From contig CAIPBM010000177.1 of assembly GCA_903863295.1 (NCBI GenBank), forward strand, positions 1-53,438: a DNA stretch of 53,438 nt, in the 5' to 3' direction. The first letter of the stretch is position 1. Each line of letters begins with the position of its first letter. The translations under genes and the position numbers were made by a program. The notes beneath the pieces are model-generated. The model had not been told where the DNA came from. It saw nothing but the letters and a program-made list of their open reading frames with translations, and did no database searches. The stretch is from an uncultured Verrucomicrobiota bacterium (GTDB lineage Bacteria > Verrucomicrobiota > Verrucomicrobiia > Methylacidiphilales > UBA1321). Of the stretch, positions 35,154 through 43,770 are shown piece by piece.

Positions 35154-35797
35154 TCAGAGCAAGTCAAATTGCTAAAGCAGATCCGGAACCCGGCGCGGCT
35201 CACTCTCTGGTGGTCTGCGTCGCCCGGCGGATCGTCCGCCTTCGGCAGGAGAAAAACCTCACCCAGTGCAAGCTGGCCCGGCTGTGCGGACTTTCCCCCG
35301 CTTACCTCTCCCGGGTTGAAAGCAATCGGGCCGCGCTGACCTTGTCCGGCCTCGCCAAGGTCGCGGCGGCGCTCGAAGTGCCGGCGACCGCCCTTTTCGA
35401 TGAAGAGACGTCATCCGCGCCGCTCTCGCTCCATCGTTCGCACGACAAGATGGAGCTGTTGCGGGGCCGGGGCTCGCATGCGCACCAAATGCTTGCCGCG
35501 AACAAGAAGGGCAAGCTGATGGAGCCATTGCTGATCGACGTTTCACGGAGACCTTCCGCTGGCCGTCAGTGGGCGCACGCCGGCGAGGAATTTGATTATC
35601 TGCTGGAGGGAACCTGCACCTTTTTTTACGGCAAAGAACGCTTCACCCTGCGCGCAGGGGACGCGGTGTATTATGATGCCTCCGTTCCACACGGTATCGT
35701 GCGAACAAGCGCGTCACGCGCCCGACTTTTGGTCGTTGTGTCCGCGCGTGACTACCTGTTCCATGGAGACATTCAGCGCCTGCTGGGACGAGCATGA
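35150..35797 (+). CDS. XRE-family transcriptional regulator with cupin sensor domain
   Basis: The 215-residue protein has an N-terminal helix-turn-helix of the XRE/Cro type at about residues 25-80 (RLRQEKNLTQCKLARLCGLS, then YLSRVESNRAALTL) and a C-terminal cupin barrel with EEFDYLLEGTCTFFYG, LRAGDAVYYDASVPHG near residues 145-190. This fusion is the MerR-independent SutR/PuuR type of small-molecule-responsive repressor. Its position, divergent from the SDR and just upstream of the second rhamnosidase gene, makes it the likely local regulator of the cargo. The ligand is unknown. The first 20 residues are not conserved-looking, so a later start is possible. Confidence 0.87.
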   Translation: MLRASQIAKADPEPGAAHSLVVCVARRIVRLRQEKNLTQCKLARLCGLSPAYLSRVESNRAALTLSGLAKVAAALEVPATALFDEETSSAPLSLHRSHDKMELLRGRGSHAHQMLAANKKGKLMEPLLIDVSRRPSAGRQWAHAGEEFDYLLEGTCTFFYGKERFTLRAGDAVYYDASVPHGIVRTSASRARLLVVVSARDYLFHGDIQRLLGRA

Positions 35798-35826
35798 CCG
35801 AGCGCCACTAGTTAGTGGCCAAATGT

Positions 35827-38800
35827 ATGCCAAGTGACATAAAAATATTCAAGTTCGTCTTCCGTCCACGATGGAGTGTCAGAGTGTGTTTGTCCCTGAT
35901 GATGCTCTACTGGATAGGCACCGCGCAGCTCTGCGCGGACACCGTGACCCTCACGCATTTGCGCTGTGAGAATCTTGCCAACCCGTTGGGAATCGACGTG
36001 CCCAAGCCGCGATTTAGTTGGATCATCGAGTCCGACCGCCCCAATGAAATGCAGTCGGCCTATCAGGTTGTCGTGGACGGCCAGTGGGATTCGGGCCGCG
36101 TCGCGTCGGAGCAATCGATCAACGTCGAGTATGGCGGCAAGGAGCTGGCCCCCGCCACCCGCTATACGTGGAAAGTGCGGGTGTGGGATGCCGAGGGCGA
36201 ACCCTCGGAGTGGAGCAAGCCCGCCGTGTTCAGCACCGGCTTGAAAGAGTGGTCGGCAAAGTGGATCGGTCATGATAATTCCGACAACGCGGCCTCTCTC
36301 GACGGGGCGCAATGGATCTGGTTCCCCGAGGGGAATCCCGCTCAGAGTGCTCCAGCGGGACCCCGTTATTTCCGGCACATGATCACTCTCCCCACAGAAC
36401 GAAAAATGACCAAAGCGACGTGTGTGATTACAGCGGACAACACGTTCGAGCTTTCCATCAACGGCAAAAAAGCCGGCCAGGGCAACAATTGGCAGGAACC
36501 CGTCACGGTGGATGTAACCTCCCTCTTGCAAGCGAAAGACAACACCATCGGGATCACGGCCACCAATTCCGGCGAAGGCCCAAGCCCGGCGGGATTGATT
36601 GCAAAGCTGCACCTCGAATTTGCGGATGGCGGTGGACTGGATGTCGTCACGGACGGGCAGTGGGAAGCCGCCACCGACCCCGACTCCTCATGGATGCCGG
36701 CAAAGGTGCTGGGGCCTTATGGGATCTTTCCCTGGGGCAATGCAAACGGGGGCGACGACCAACGACGATTGCCCGCCCGCTATCTGCGCCGGGAGTTTGA
36801 GGTCGCGAAGAAGGTCACTCGCGCCACGGCCTATGTCTGCGGGCTCGGTTTCTTCGATCTCTTTCTCAACGGAGCGAAGATTTCCGACGATGTGATGGAC
36901 CCGGCGTTGTCGGATTATACCAAGGCCGACTATTATGTGACGTTCGACGTGACCGATCAAGTCAAGCAGGGCGCCAACGCGATCGGCGTGATTCTCGGCA
37001 ACGGCCGATTCTACGCCCCGCGGCTGTCCGTGCCGGCGCCCACTCAGACCTTCGGCTATCCCAAGCTGCTGTTGCAATTGGAAGTCGAGTATGAGGACGG
37101 CACGAAAACCACGCTGGTCAGTGATGAGAACTGGCGGCTGACGACTAATGGCCCAATCCGAGCCAATAACGAGTACGACGGCGAGGAGTACGACGCGCGG
37201 ATGGGAATGCCGGGCTGGGACAGCGCCGGGTTTGACGACAAGAAGTGGGAGCAGGCGCAGGTGGTGTCTGGCCCGGGCGGCGAATTGCAGGCGCAAATGA
37301 TCGAGCCGATGCGCATCACCCAGGTCATCCATCCTGTGGGGATCACCCAGCCGACGCCGGGAACCTACATCGTTGACATGGGACAAAATTTTTACGGGAC
37401 GGTGCGGCTAAAGGCCTCCGCTCCTACGGGAACCAAGGTAACCCTGGTCAGTGCCTACAGCCTCAATGCCGACGGTACTCTCAAAACGGCGGACAACCGC
37501 TCCGCACGCGCCACCGATAGATACACGTTCAAGGGGCAAGGCACCGAAATTTGGAATCCCCGGTTCAAAGGCCAGGGATACAGGCGGATTCAGGTGGCCG
37601 GCTTACCCTATGCGCCGACCGTGGACAACTTCGAGGGCCTCGTAATTCACACCGATGCAGAACCTGCTGGAGAATTCCAATGTTCGAACGATTTGATCAA
37701 CCGGATTCATACGACCATGTGGTGGGGAATGAGGATGTTTATGCGCTCCGCGCCCCTTGATCCCGACCGCGACGAGCGGCAGGCGTGGACGGGTGATCCG
37801 GCCAAGGACGCGGAAAGCGAGGCCTATAATTACAATGTCGCGCCGTTTTATACGAAGTGGATGGATGACGTGGAGCGGTCGCAACGGGACGATGGCACCA
37901 TTCCCGATGTCGCGATGTATTGGAAGGGGGGTAGCGGGGTGGAATGGCCCAGTGTATTTACAATCATCCCCGATTGGTTCATCGACTTCTATGACGATAC
38001 TCGCGTTGCGCAAACGCACTACGCGGCGATGAAGAGGTGGGTTTTAGCGATGCAAAGACTTGAACTGCCCGACGGCACGCTGCCCGGCACCAGTTACGGC
38101 GACTGGTGCGACACTTACACCATGGATGGTAAAGTTTCTGACTTTGGCGCAACGCCTCACGAACTCGTATCGACGGCCTATCAATATCACAATTGCCGGA
38201 TCGTGGAACGGCTGGCGAAATTAATGGGAAAGGCGGATGACGAGAGCACCTTCAGGGGAATGGCGGATAAATTGAAAGCGGCTTTCAATCAGAAATTCTT
38301 CAATCCAGCTACTCACGTATATCAGGGAGAAACGCAATGTGGCTACGTGCTGGCTCTAAAGTTCGGTTTGGTGCCGGACGATCAGCGTGATGCCATCATC
38401 GCCAATCTGGTGGACGACATCATGGTCAAGCACCACGGCCATTTATCGGTCGGCCTTATCGGCATGCAATGGCTGATGCAGACGCTGACCGAAATCGGAC
38501 GGCCAGATGTAGCCTGGACCATCGCGACGCAAACGACGCGCCCAAGCTGGGGTTACATGCTGTCCAAGGGAGCAACCACTTGTTGGGAAAGATGGGATTG
38601 CGATACCCGTGATCCAGGCATGAATAGCGAGGCGTTGCTTATCCAATCGGGTAACCTGGACGCGTGGTTTTATCAAACCCTTGCAGGTATCCGCCCAGCG
38701 GCGCCGGGTTTCAAAAAGATACTCATTGAGCCATCCGTTGTTGGCGACCTGACGTGGGTGAAAGCCCATTTCGATTCGCCCTATGGTCGAATCGTCAGCA

Positions 38801-38952
38801 ATTGGAAAATCGAGGGCAACCAACTTACCCTGGACGTAACCATCCCGGACAATACGACCGCGACCGTGGTTGTACCCGGTAAGAACGGCGGCTCGCACGA
38901 GGTTGGGTCCGGGAGCTATCATCTCACCTCGCAATGGTCGGATTCACGGTGA
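35827..38952 (+). CDS. GH78-family alpha-L-rhamnosidase with CBM67-like domain (copy 2)
   Basis: The ATG at 35827 gives 1041 residues; a GTG at 35815 would add four. A hydrophobic segment at about residues 15-35 (VCLSLMMLYWIGTAQLCADT) acts as signal peptide after a basic stretch. The N-terminal domain has LRCENLANPLGIDVPKPRFS; at about 155-300 an inserted domain beginning AQWIWFPEG resembles CBM67, a rhamnose-binding module; then come the bacterial rhamnosidase beta domains and the barrel. The catalytic signature reads PDRDERQAWTGDPAKDAES near residue 650, a variant of the usual form seen in copy 1, and TCWERWDCDTRDPGMNSEAL follows. It lies 29 bases after the regulator gene, on the same strand, so both may share a transcript. 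Confidence 0.9.
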   Translation: MPSDIKIFKFVFRPRWSVRVCLSLMMLYWIGTAQLCADTVTLTHLRCENLANPLGIDVPKPRFSWIIESDRPNEMQSAYQVVVDGQWDSGRVASEQSINVEYGGKELAPATRYTWKVRVWDAEGEPSEWSKPAVFSTGLKEWSAKWIGHDNSDNAASLDGAQWIWFPEGNPAQSAPAGPRYFRHMITLPTERKMTKATCVITADNTFELSINGKKAGQGNNWQEPVTVDVTSLLQAKDNTIGITATNSGEGPSPAGLIAKLHLEFADGGGLDVVTDGQWEAATDPDSSWMPAKVLGPYGIFPWGNANGGDDQRRLPARYLRREFEVAKKVTRATAYVCGLGFFDLFLNGAKISDDVMDPALSDYTKADYYVTFDVTDQVKQGANAIGVILGNGRFYAPRLSVPAPTQTFGYPKLLLQLEVEYEDGTKTTLVSDENWRLTTNGPIRANNEYDGEEYDARMGMPGWDSAGFDDKKWEQAQVVSGPGGELQAQMIEPMRITQVIHPVGITQPTPGTYIVDMGQNFYGTVRLKASAPTGTKVTLVSAYSLNADGTLKTADNRSARATDRYTFKGQGTEIWNPRFKGQGYRRIQVAGLPYAPTVDNFEGLVIHTDAEPAGEFQCSNDLINRIHTTMWWGMRMFMRSAPLDPDRDERQAWTGDPAKDAESEAYNYNVAPFYTKWMDDVERSQRDDGTIPDVAMYWKGGSGVEWPSVFTIIPDWFIDFYDDTRVAQTHYAAMKRWVLAMQRLELPDGTLPGTSYGDWCDTYTMDGKVSDFGATPHELVSTAYQYHNCRIVERLAKLMGKADDESTFRGMADKLKAAFNQKFFNPATHVYQGETQCGYVLALKFGLVPDDQRDAIIANLVDDIMVKHHGHLSVGLIGMQWLMQTLTEIGRPDVAWTIATQTTRPSWGYMLSKGATTCWERWDCDTRDPGMNSEALLIQSGNLDAWFYQTLAGIRPAAPGFKKILIEPSVVGDLTWVKAHFDSPYGRIVSNWKIEGNQLTLDVTIPDNTTATVVVPGKNGGSHEVGSGSYHLTSQWSDSR

Positions 38953-39030
38953 GATGTAGCTTCGTACGCTTCTAGCCCGAACCGATAGCCTGAGCGCAGC
39001 ACAGCTCGCGGTAACACAACGTGGCTCTTT

Positions 39031-39369
39031 TTAACTCATAAGTGTTTCGGCATCCTCGAAGAGAATGTCCCGAATGAGCGGCTCTTCGGACTCAGCGATT
39101 TTATCTACAGCGCAATTGATCGAGCCAAGCTCTTGGCTGCGTATCATGGTGAAAACCGGACGGAGGCGTTCACCTCGTACTCGTACGACGCCAAAGATGT
39201 AATAAATAATGATTTCATCAGAATGGTATAAGGCATGAGATAAAAATGAATAGGGTGCGAAGAGCGCGGTTCCATCTTTTAGTTCAAAGTTGATTCCGGC
39301 CGGGTGAGTGTCCCGCTCATAATTGGCGGGCCTGGAATTGAATGTTCCGTCTTTAGTTTTGATAGCCAT
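39031..39369 (-). CDS. Hypothetical protein downstream of the relaxase
   Basis: I do not recognise this 112-residue protein. The ATG at 39369 is chosen because a purine-rich stretch (GAAAGAGAA) precedes it and the upstream extension lies within the relaxase gene. The sequence is soluble-looking: AIKTKDGTFNSRPANYERDT, then INFELKDGTALFAPYSFLSH, DEIIIYYIFGVVRVRG, and an acidic end (EEPLIRDILFEDAETLMS). It starts 22 bases after the relaxase stop on the same strand, so it belongs to the mobilization operon and may have an accessory role. Confidence 0.6.
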   Translation of the reverse strand: MAIKTKDGTFNSRPANYERDTHPAGINFELKDGTALFAPYSFLSHALYHSDEIIIYYIFGVVRVRGERLRPVFTMIRSQELGSINCAVDKIAESEEPLIRDILFEDAETLMS

Positions 39370-39391
39370 AAATTCTCTTTCTGGATTGAGT

Positions 39392-42349
39392 TTAAATGCC
39401 GATCCCGGTTCTTTGGGATTGCACGGTGCTGAAGTCGTAATGGGGGCGCTCTGATTCCGCAGGTGTATGCCTTGGCCCGGGCACGGATTCTGTAATGGAC
39501 GTTCTTTGGCGATGCTGGTCATGTCGCCTGACCATCTGGCGCATTTGCTCCGTCCGGCGATTCACCGACGCACGGATGCGACGGATTTGCTCGGTGATCT
39601 CGCGGTAGGCAGTCGAACGAACGTCGGCGATCAAATTCTCTCGCGGATTGGTGGCCAGAACGTCGAGAGCCGCCTTGCGATCTCCTTCCGGTAAATGGGA
39701 CATGAGCGCCGCCTTGTCCGGCGTATGCACCGAGCATAATTCCCGAGCTCTGGAGCAGGCGACGTAAGATGACTTGGCATCCAAACGGGCGGCTGCCACC
39801 ACCACCCGCTCGCAGGTACGGCCCTGCGCCTTGTGTGACGTGACGACATAGCCGTGCGTCCACTGCTTAAATGCGGGAGGCACCGTGAGGCCCTCCCGCG
39901 TATGGAGCGAGCCGTCAGGTTCAACTTTTCCGACGGTCAGCACTTGTCCATTGATCAGCCCGAGCGATCGCGCATTAGCCCGAATCAGGATTTTGTCGCC
40001 GGGGCACACGGCGATGGGACGCGGAATGGCCACGTCGAATGAACCCGCCGATTTCAAAGGGAGCGTCCGCTTTTGGTCACCCGATACCACGACTACCGTG
40101 CCACTCTCCACCCGCGCCACCGACGCCGACTCGCCAGCCTTCCAGCCGCCCATCGATTTCGTAAGCGTCACTACTTGGCCAAGTTTGTAATTGCGCCAAT
40201 TGCCGCGCTGCTGGACGGTCCACCGAAGAGAATCATGCACTGTGCAGGTCATATCCTCTTCTGGCAGCAAATCGCGCTCCTTTAGACCCGAGCGGATTTC
40301 ATCGGTCATGTGGCGGTTCTCCTCCCAGGTCGGACAGACCGCCAAACAGCGATCCAAGCATTTGCCGTCATCCGTCGATTCGAAATAGGCAGTAGCCGCA
40401 TCCTTAAGATAGTTCGCCTGCCCCTCATGCACCCAGCCGAGCTTATCGAGAGTCTCCAACCCAGCGCGGGCCGCGCCGGACGAAAGCAGCCCCACCGCAT
40501 CCTTGTACCCAGCATGTTGCTGGCGCTGGATTTCCGTGACTTCGCAACGGCTGAGATTGCTGTGAGTTTCAAGCACGCGCAGAAAATCGCCCGCTTCCAC
40601 GGAAACATGCTGCCTGACATCTCCCACGAAAATCACCCGCATATCGTGTTTCTGAGCCAAGCGCAGCAATTCTTCCCCCTGCCGATTCGATTGCAGACCC
40701 GCTTCGTCACAAATAATTACGGCACCGCGTAGATCAAACTTGGAGGGACCGTTCTGGAGAAAATCGGCCACCGTGGTCGCGTCCTTGAACCCTTCAGCTT
40801 GTAATGTCTTCGCCGCCGAAGCCGTGGGTGCAATGGCAATAACGCGATGCCCAGCCTCCTCCAAGCCGCGCCGAACCTCACGTTGCGTAGTGGTTTTCCC
40901 CGCACCCGCCACGCCCCGCGTGCCGCAACATTGATCCGAGCTGTTTAGGATATGCTTCACGGCGTCACGTTGTTCCAGGGAAAGTTTTCCCTTTGGCTCA
41001 AATCTGGGATTGAGCGCAGGGAACGCGCCCTTTGTCTTATTCACGAAATTGACCGACCAAAGTTCACTTTTCAGCCCGTCGCGTGTGGCATGTTCCGACC
41101 GCAGCGGCTGTAGAGGATCATCGGCCAGACGGATCAACCCGGCTTTTCCGGCCTCCACCTGAGCGGTCAACTTAGTCAGGTCGAGCGAGCCAAGATTTTG
41201 ATTGAGGGCTTCTGCCAAAATGTCATGGCGCTGAAGGACGCTTTGCCGCTCAAAAAGATGATCGACCGCTGCCTTGAGTGCAGCCTTTTCCTGCCCCACC
41301 GGGGCCGTCACGCCATGTTTCACGCGCACCCGTGCCTCAGCATGGACCTTTTGCAACTGACGCCATTCTTCGGCGCTTAACTGTCCAAATTGGAATTTCC
41401 GAACTTCGGCGGTGGAAATTTCCTTCAATTCGGAGGGGCGCGTCTGCCGGGTGATGGCGCTGACCTCGGCACGAGTCGGTTCCCGGCCCTCCTTCTTTTC
41501 AAATTTGTCGATCTCTCGTTCGATTTCCTCCCGGCGTTTGGCAAATCGCTCGCAGAGTTCCGGTGAGACACCCTTGATTTCAAATCCCTTGATCTCCCCT
41601 TTTTCTCGCACCTCCCGGACTTCGTAGCCGAGTGCTTTCACCTCGCGGGCCAGCTCGTTCTGATAGACCTTCCCGGCATACCGCACCGCCTCCAGCATCC
41701 CGTTTTCATGTAGGGCGAACCATTTCCCCGAATCGGTCTGTGTGGCATTGGCCAGGACGAAATGGGTATGAAGCTGAGGATCGAGGGCACGGCTGGCGTC
41801 ATGGGTAAAAGCCGCCCCGCAAAGGTTCCCGGTCAATTCACTCCCGCGAGTGGTGGCGGTATTGGTCTGACGCGCGGCAAACTTTTCCAATTCCTTTAGG
41901 CCGACGCGAGAAGCCCTTTCATGGGCTTCCCGCAGCCTGTCATCCCCGGCCAGCACCCCCATGATCGAAACCGATTTCTGCGCCGAACACTGAAAATCGT
42001 AAAACGCTACCCGATTCGGTTGAGGCCCCATCTTCAGTCTGTGAGCTTCAATTTCCGTCTCACTCCCTGGCCGATGATGTTTTTTGCGAAAGTCGTCACC
42101 AGCCTCAAGAGTCAAAGCAATCCGCGTGTCTTTGGTGCGAGGAGTCAATTGTCCCCCGCTTAAGGGATGATGGTTGGAACGAAGGGCTTCGAATTGTTCA
42201 GGGGTAACTTCACCTCTCAAACCAAGCTTTTCCGATCCGATGCCCACCCATTCACCAGAGACCCGTTCGCCCTTGGAATAGTAGTCATTAGCCCGGAGAT
42301 GATTCTTCAGGTAAGTGCCTCCGTTATAAATCTTGGCTCTCGTGAACAT
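39392..42349 (-). CDS. MobF-family conjugative relaxase with helicase domain (TrwC/TraI-like)
   Basis: The 985-residue protein combines a TrwC relaxase domain and a RecD-like helicase. In the first part the catalytic tyrosines sit in ANDYYSKGE near residues 20-28, the conserved strand VAFYDFQCSAQKSVSIMGVL follows, and the metal-binding histidines are in FTHDASRALDPQLHTHFV near residue 190. The helicase has Walker A GVAGAGKTT near residue 480, VIICDEAG as Walker B, and GYVVTSHKAQGRTCERVV near the end. It nicks one strand at oriT, stays covalently attached, and unwinds the DNA for transfer. A strong-looking promoter lies directly upstream and the transcript leader would be very short. The gene is divergent from the traKLM-like operon, the arrangement of IncP transfer regions, though IncP itself uses a MobP relaxase. 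Confidence 0.92.
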   Translation of the reverse strand: MFTRAKIYNGGTYLKNHLRANDYYSKGERVSGEWVGIGSEKLGLRGEVTPEQFEALRSNHHPLSGGQLTPRTKDTRIALTLEAGDDFRKKHHRPGSETEIEAHRLKMGPQPNRVAFYDFQCSAQKSVSIMGVLAGDDRLREAHERASRVGLKELEKFAARQTNTATTRGSELTGNLCGAAFTHDASRALDPQLHTHFVLANATQTDSGKWFALHENGMLEAVRYAGKVYQNELAREVKALGYEVREVREKGEIKGFEIKGVSPELCERFAKRREEIEREIDKFEKKEGREPTRAEVSAITRQTRPSELKEISTAEVRKFQFGQLSAEEWRQLQKVHAEARVRVKHGVTAPVGQEKAALKAAVDHLFERQSVLQRHDILAEALNQNLGSLDLTKLTAQVEAGKAGLIRLADDPLQPLRSEHATRDGLKSELWSVNFVNKTKGAFPALNPRFEPKGKLSLEQRDAVKHILNSSDQCCGTRGVAGAGKTTTQREVRRGLEEAGHRVIAIAPTASAAKTLQAEGFKDATTVADFLQNGPSKFDLRGAVIICDEAGLQSNRQGEELLRLAQKHDMRVIFVGDVRQHVSVEAGDFLRVLETHSNLSRCEVTEIQRQQHAGYKDAVGLLSSGAARAGLETLDKLGWVHEGQANYLKDAATAYFESTDDGKCLDRCLAVCPTWEENRHMTDEIRSGLKERDLLPEEDMTCTVHDSLRWTVQQRGNWRNYKLGQVVTLTKSMGGWKAGESASVARVESGTVVVVSGDQKRTLPLKSAGSFDVAIPRPIAVCPGDKILIRANARSLGLINGQVLTVGKVEPDGSLHTREGLTVPPAFKQWTHGYVVTSHKAQGRTCERVVVAAARLDAKSSYVACSRARELCSVHTPDKAALMSHLPEGDRKAALDVLATNPRENLIADVRSTAYREITEQIRRIRASVNRRTEQMRQMVRRHDQHRQRTSITESVPGPRHTPAESERPHYDFSTVQSQRTGIGI

Positions 42350-42359
42350 GGATTTCTTG

Positions 42360-42390
42360 ACACTATACTGTATGTGAAATAGTGTGTAAA
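42360..42390 (-). promoter_or_regulatory. Relaxase promoter with overlapping inverted repeat
   Basis: On the minus strand TTTACA (42385-42390), a 17-base spacer and TATAGT (42362-42367) make a good sigma-70-type promoter whose start would fall about six bases before the relaxase ATG. Perfect inverted arms ACACTAT (42360-42366) and ATAGTGT (42379-42385) cover the promoter, suggesting autoregulation. On the plus strand TTGACA occurs at 42357. The octamer TGACACTA (42358-42365) recurs at 45957-45964, upstream of the element's small regulator gene. Confidence 0.5.
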
Positions 42391-42544
42391 GGCTGTAGTA
42401 CCACTTTCGCCCCCCCCCATCTCTCTAATTCCAAAACCATCAGTATGACCCGTTACATCACGACAGAACGAAGATCAGTGAGTGAGGAAGACAGACGCAA
42501 TAGGTCTAAGCCTCGCTTAGAAATTCCGGTTGCCCGAACGAAAC

Positions 42545-42630
42545 CCGAAGGCCATTCGGCCCGATTCGGGCATTTCGCCCTTCACCCTCACGGACAGCCC
42601 GGATGCGTCCGAACTAAGGCCGAATCGGCC
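42545..42630. other. Palindrome-rich candidate oriT region
   Basis: Between the divergent relaxase and traK-like genes three perfect short palindromes lie within 86 bases: CCGAA/TTCGG around a 5-base loop (42545-42559), CCCGATTCGGG (42560-42570) and GGCCGAATCGGCC (42618-42630). IncP-type oriT lies exactly between divergent relaxase and traK genes. A 67-codon frame (42445-42648) crosses the region and ends ATGA with the next start, but the palindromes and its composition argue for non-coding function. No nic site can be named from sequence alone. Confidence 0.4.
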
Positions 42631-42644
42631 CGGATTGTCACCCT

Positions 42645-42956
42645 ATGACCGCACCCTATCAATCGAAGCTCATTCCCCACGAGGATTTCATCCGGCAGTG
42701 CCGGGCGAAACGCTGGAGCTATCCACGCATCGCGGCGGCCTTGCTCGCGGAGCACGGTCTTAAAACCGGGGCTTCCACCATTTTCGATTTCGTCAAAGTA
42801 CGGGCGCGGAAAAAGCACCTGATCGAACTGCCACCCTCTTCCAGTCCAACCACTCAACCGTCAGATAACCCCACGTCGGCGGACGGGTTCTTTATGCCAG
42901 CCCCCGACCCCTCAACCCATGAAATCCGAAAACCCAAATACAAAATCAATTTCTGA
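42645..42956 (+). CDS. TraK-like small DNA-binding mobilization protein
   Basis: The 103-residue protein has an N-terminal helical part with a helix-turn-helix look (IPHEDFIRQCRAKRWSYPRI, then AAALLAEHGLKTGASTIFDF) rich in basic residues (VKVRARKKH), and a disordered Pro/Ser/Thr tail. Small proteins of this kind with an initial helix-turn-helix occur as TraK-type oriT-binding factors. It is the first gene of a tightly coupled operon: the next gene overlaps it by 38 bases. Its place beside a candidate oriT supports a role in relaxosome assembly; that role is inference. Confidence 0.6.
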   Translation: MTAPYQSKLIPHEDFIRQCRAKRWSYPRIAAALLAEHGLKTGASTIFDFVKVRARKKHLIELPPSSSPTTQPSDNPTSADGFFMPAPDPSTHEIRKPKYKINF

Positions 42957-43770
42957 AATAAACCATCGACTCGCCCTGGCTATCCAGACACGGGGCGGTC
43001 TCGGTAAATCAATGGAAGCCATCTGCAAAGGCAATTGGCTGGACCAACACGGCGTGCCTTGGAAAGGGTACGATCTTGATGTCTTCAACCGTACCCTCAG
43101 CAGCACGTTCCCCGAGGCCGTGACGCTGATCGAAACCAGCCGGGAACCAGAGGCCGACATCATCAAAATCCTGCGAAAGGTCACCCATGTTCCGGTGACG
43201 GTGATCGACCCGCAGGCCCACATGAACAGAATCATCCTTTCGGCGATGGCCAAGGTCGATTTCCCAAAATTCGCGGCCCAGGCGAAGGCGAGGGCCACCG
43301 TCCTGATCTTTCCCATCGATGAAATCTCCGACATGGAGGACATCAGCGAGACCGTCGATACTCTTGGCGACACAGTCGATTGGGTCATTGTCCGCAATCC
43401 GGAGCGCATCCCGACCACCAAATTCTTCGATGGCAGTCTGCTCGAACAGCAGTTGTCGTCTTACTATGCGGCGTCTCTGGAAATACCCTCACTTATGACC
43501 GATACCCGCAATCATTTGAGGGGAATTCAGGTCAAGCTGGGGCGCACCATTTCTCCGGCGGAAGCCATTGCCAACGCCGATCTTGGCCTTGATATGGTCC
43601 ACCGCATGGTCCTCGAAAAGTGGCTGGCCGAAATGTTTCGCCGCTTTCACGCGATCAAGTCTTACCTCGTCCCTGACTTCTATGCCGAGAAGATTCAGGC
43701 CCCCGGCGACATCCGCAAGCCGCGCGAGCGCACCGTGGCCACCGGCATTAATCTGGAGAATATCCTGTGA
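42919..43770 (+). CDS. TraL-like ParA/MinD-type ATPase of the mobilization operon
   Basis: The 283-residue protein begins its first strand with RLALAIQTRGGLGKSMEA, a deviant Walker A (GGLGKS) of the MinD/ParA class, followed by a DLD segment where the family has its switch aspartate (GYDLDVFNRTLSSTF). Further strands VPVTVIDPQAH and ATVLIFPIDEISD and the VDWVIVRNPERIP segment fit the P-loop fold. In the gene order it corresponds to TraL of IncP-1 plasmids. The C-terminal third is helical (MVLEKWLAEMFRRFHAIKSY). It overlaps its upstream neighbour by 38 bases and the downstream gene by four (GTGA), so the three products are made together. Confidence 0.65.
   Translation: MKSENPNTKSISEINHRLALAIQTRGGLGKSMEAICKGNWLDQHGVPWKGYDLDVFNRTLSSTFPEAVTLIETSREPEADIIKILRKVTHVPVTVIDPQAHMNRIILSAMAKVDFPKFAAQAKARATVLIFPIDEISDMEDISETVDTLGDTVDWVIVRNPERIPTTKFFDGSLLEQQLSSYYAASLEIPSLMTDTRNHLRGIQVKLGRTISPAEAIANADLGLDMVHRMVLEKWLAEMFRRFHAIKSYLVPDFYAEKIQAPGDIRKPRERTVATGINLENIL

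Noticed and set aside
42445-42648. 67-codon frame ending ATGA with the traK-like start
   Set aside because: It runs through three palindromes and repeated CGAA/TTCGG motifs; no recognisable fold. Kept only as an alternative to the oriT reading.
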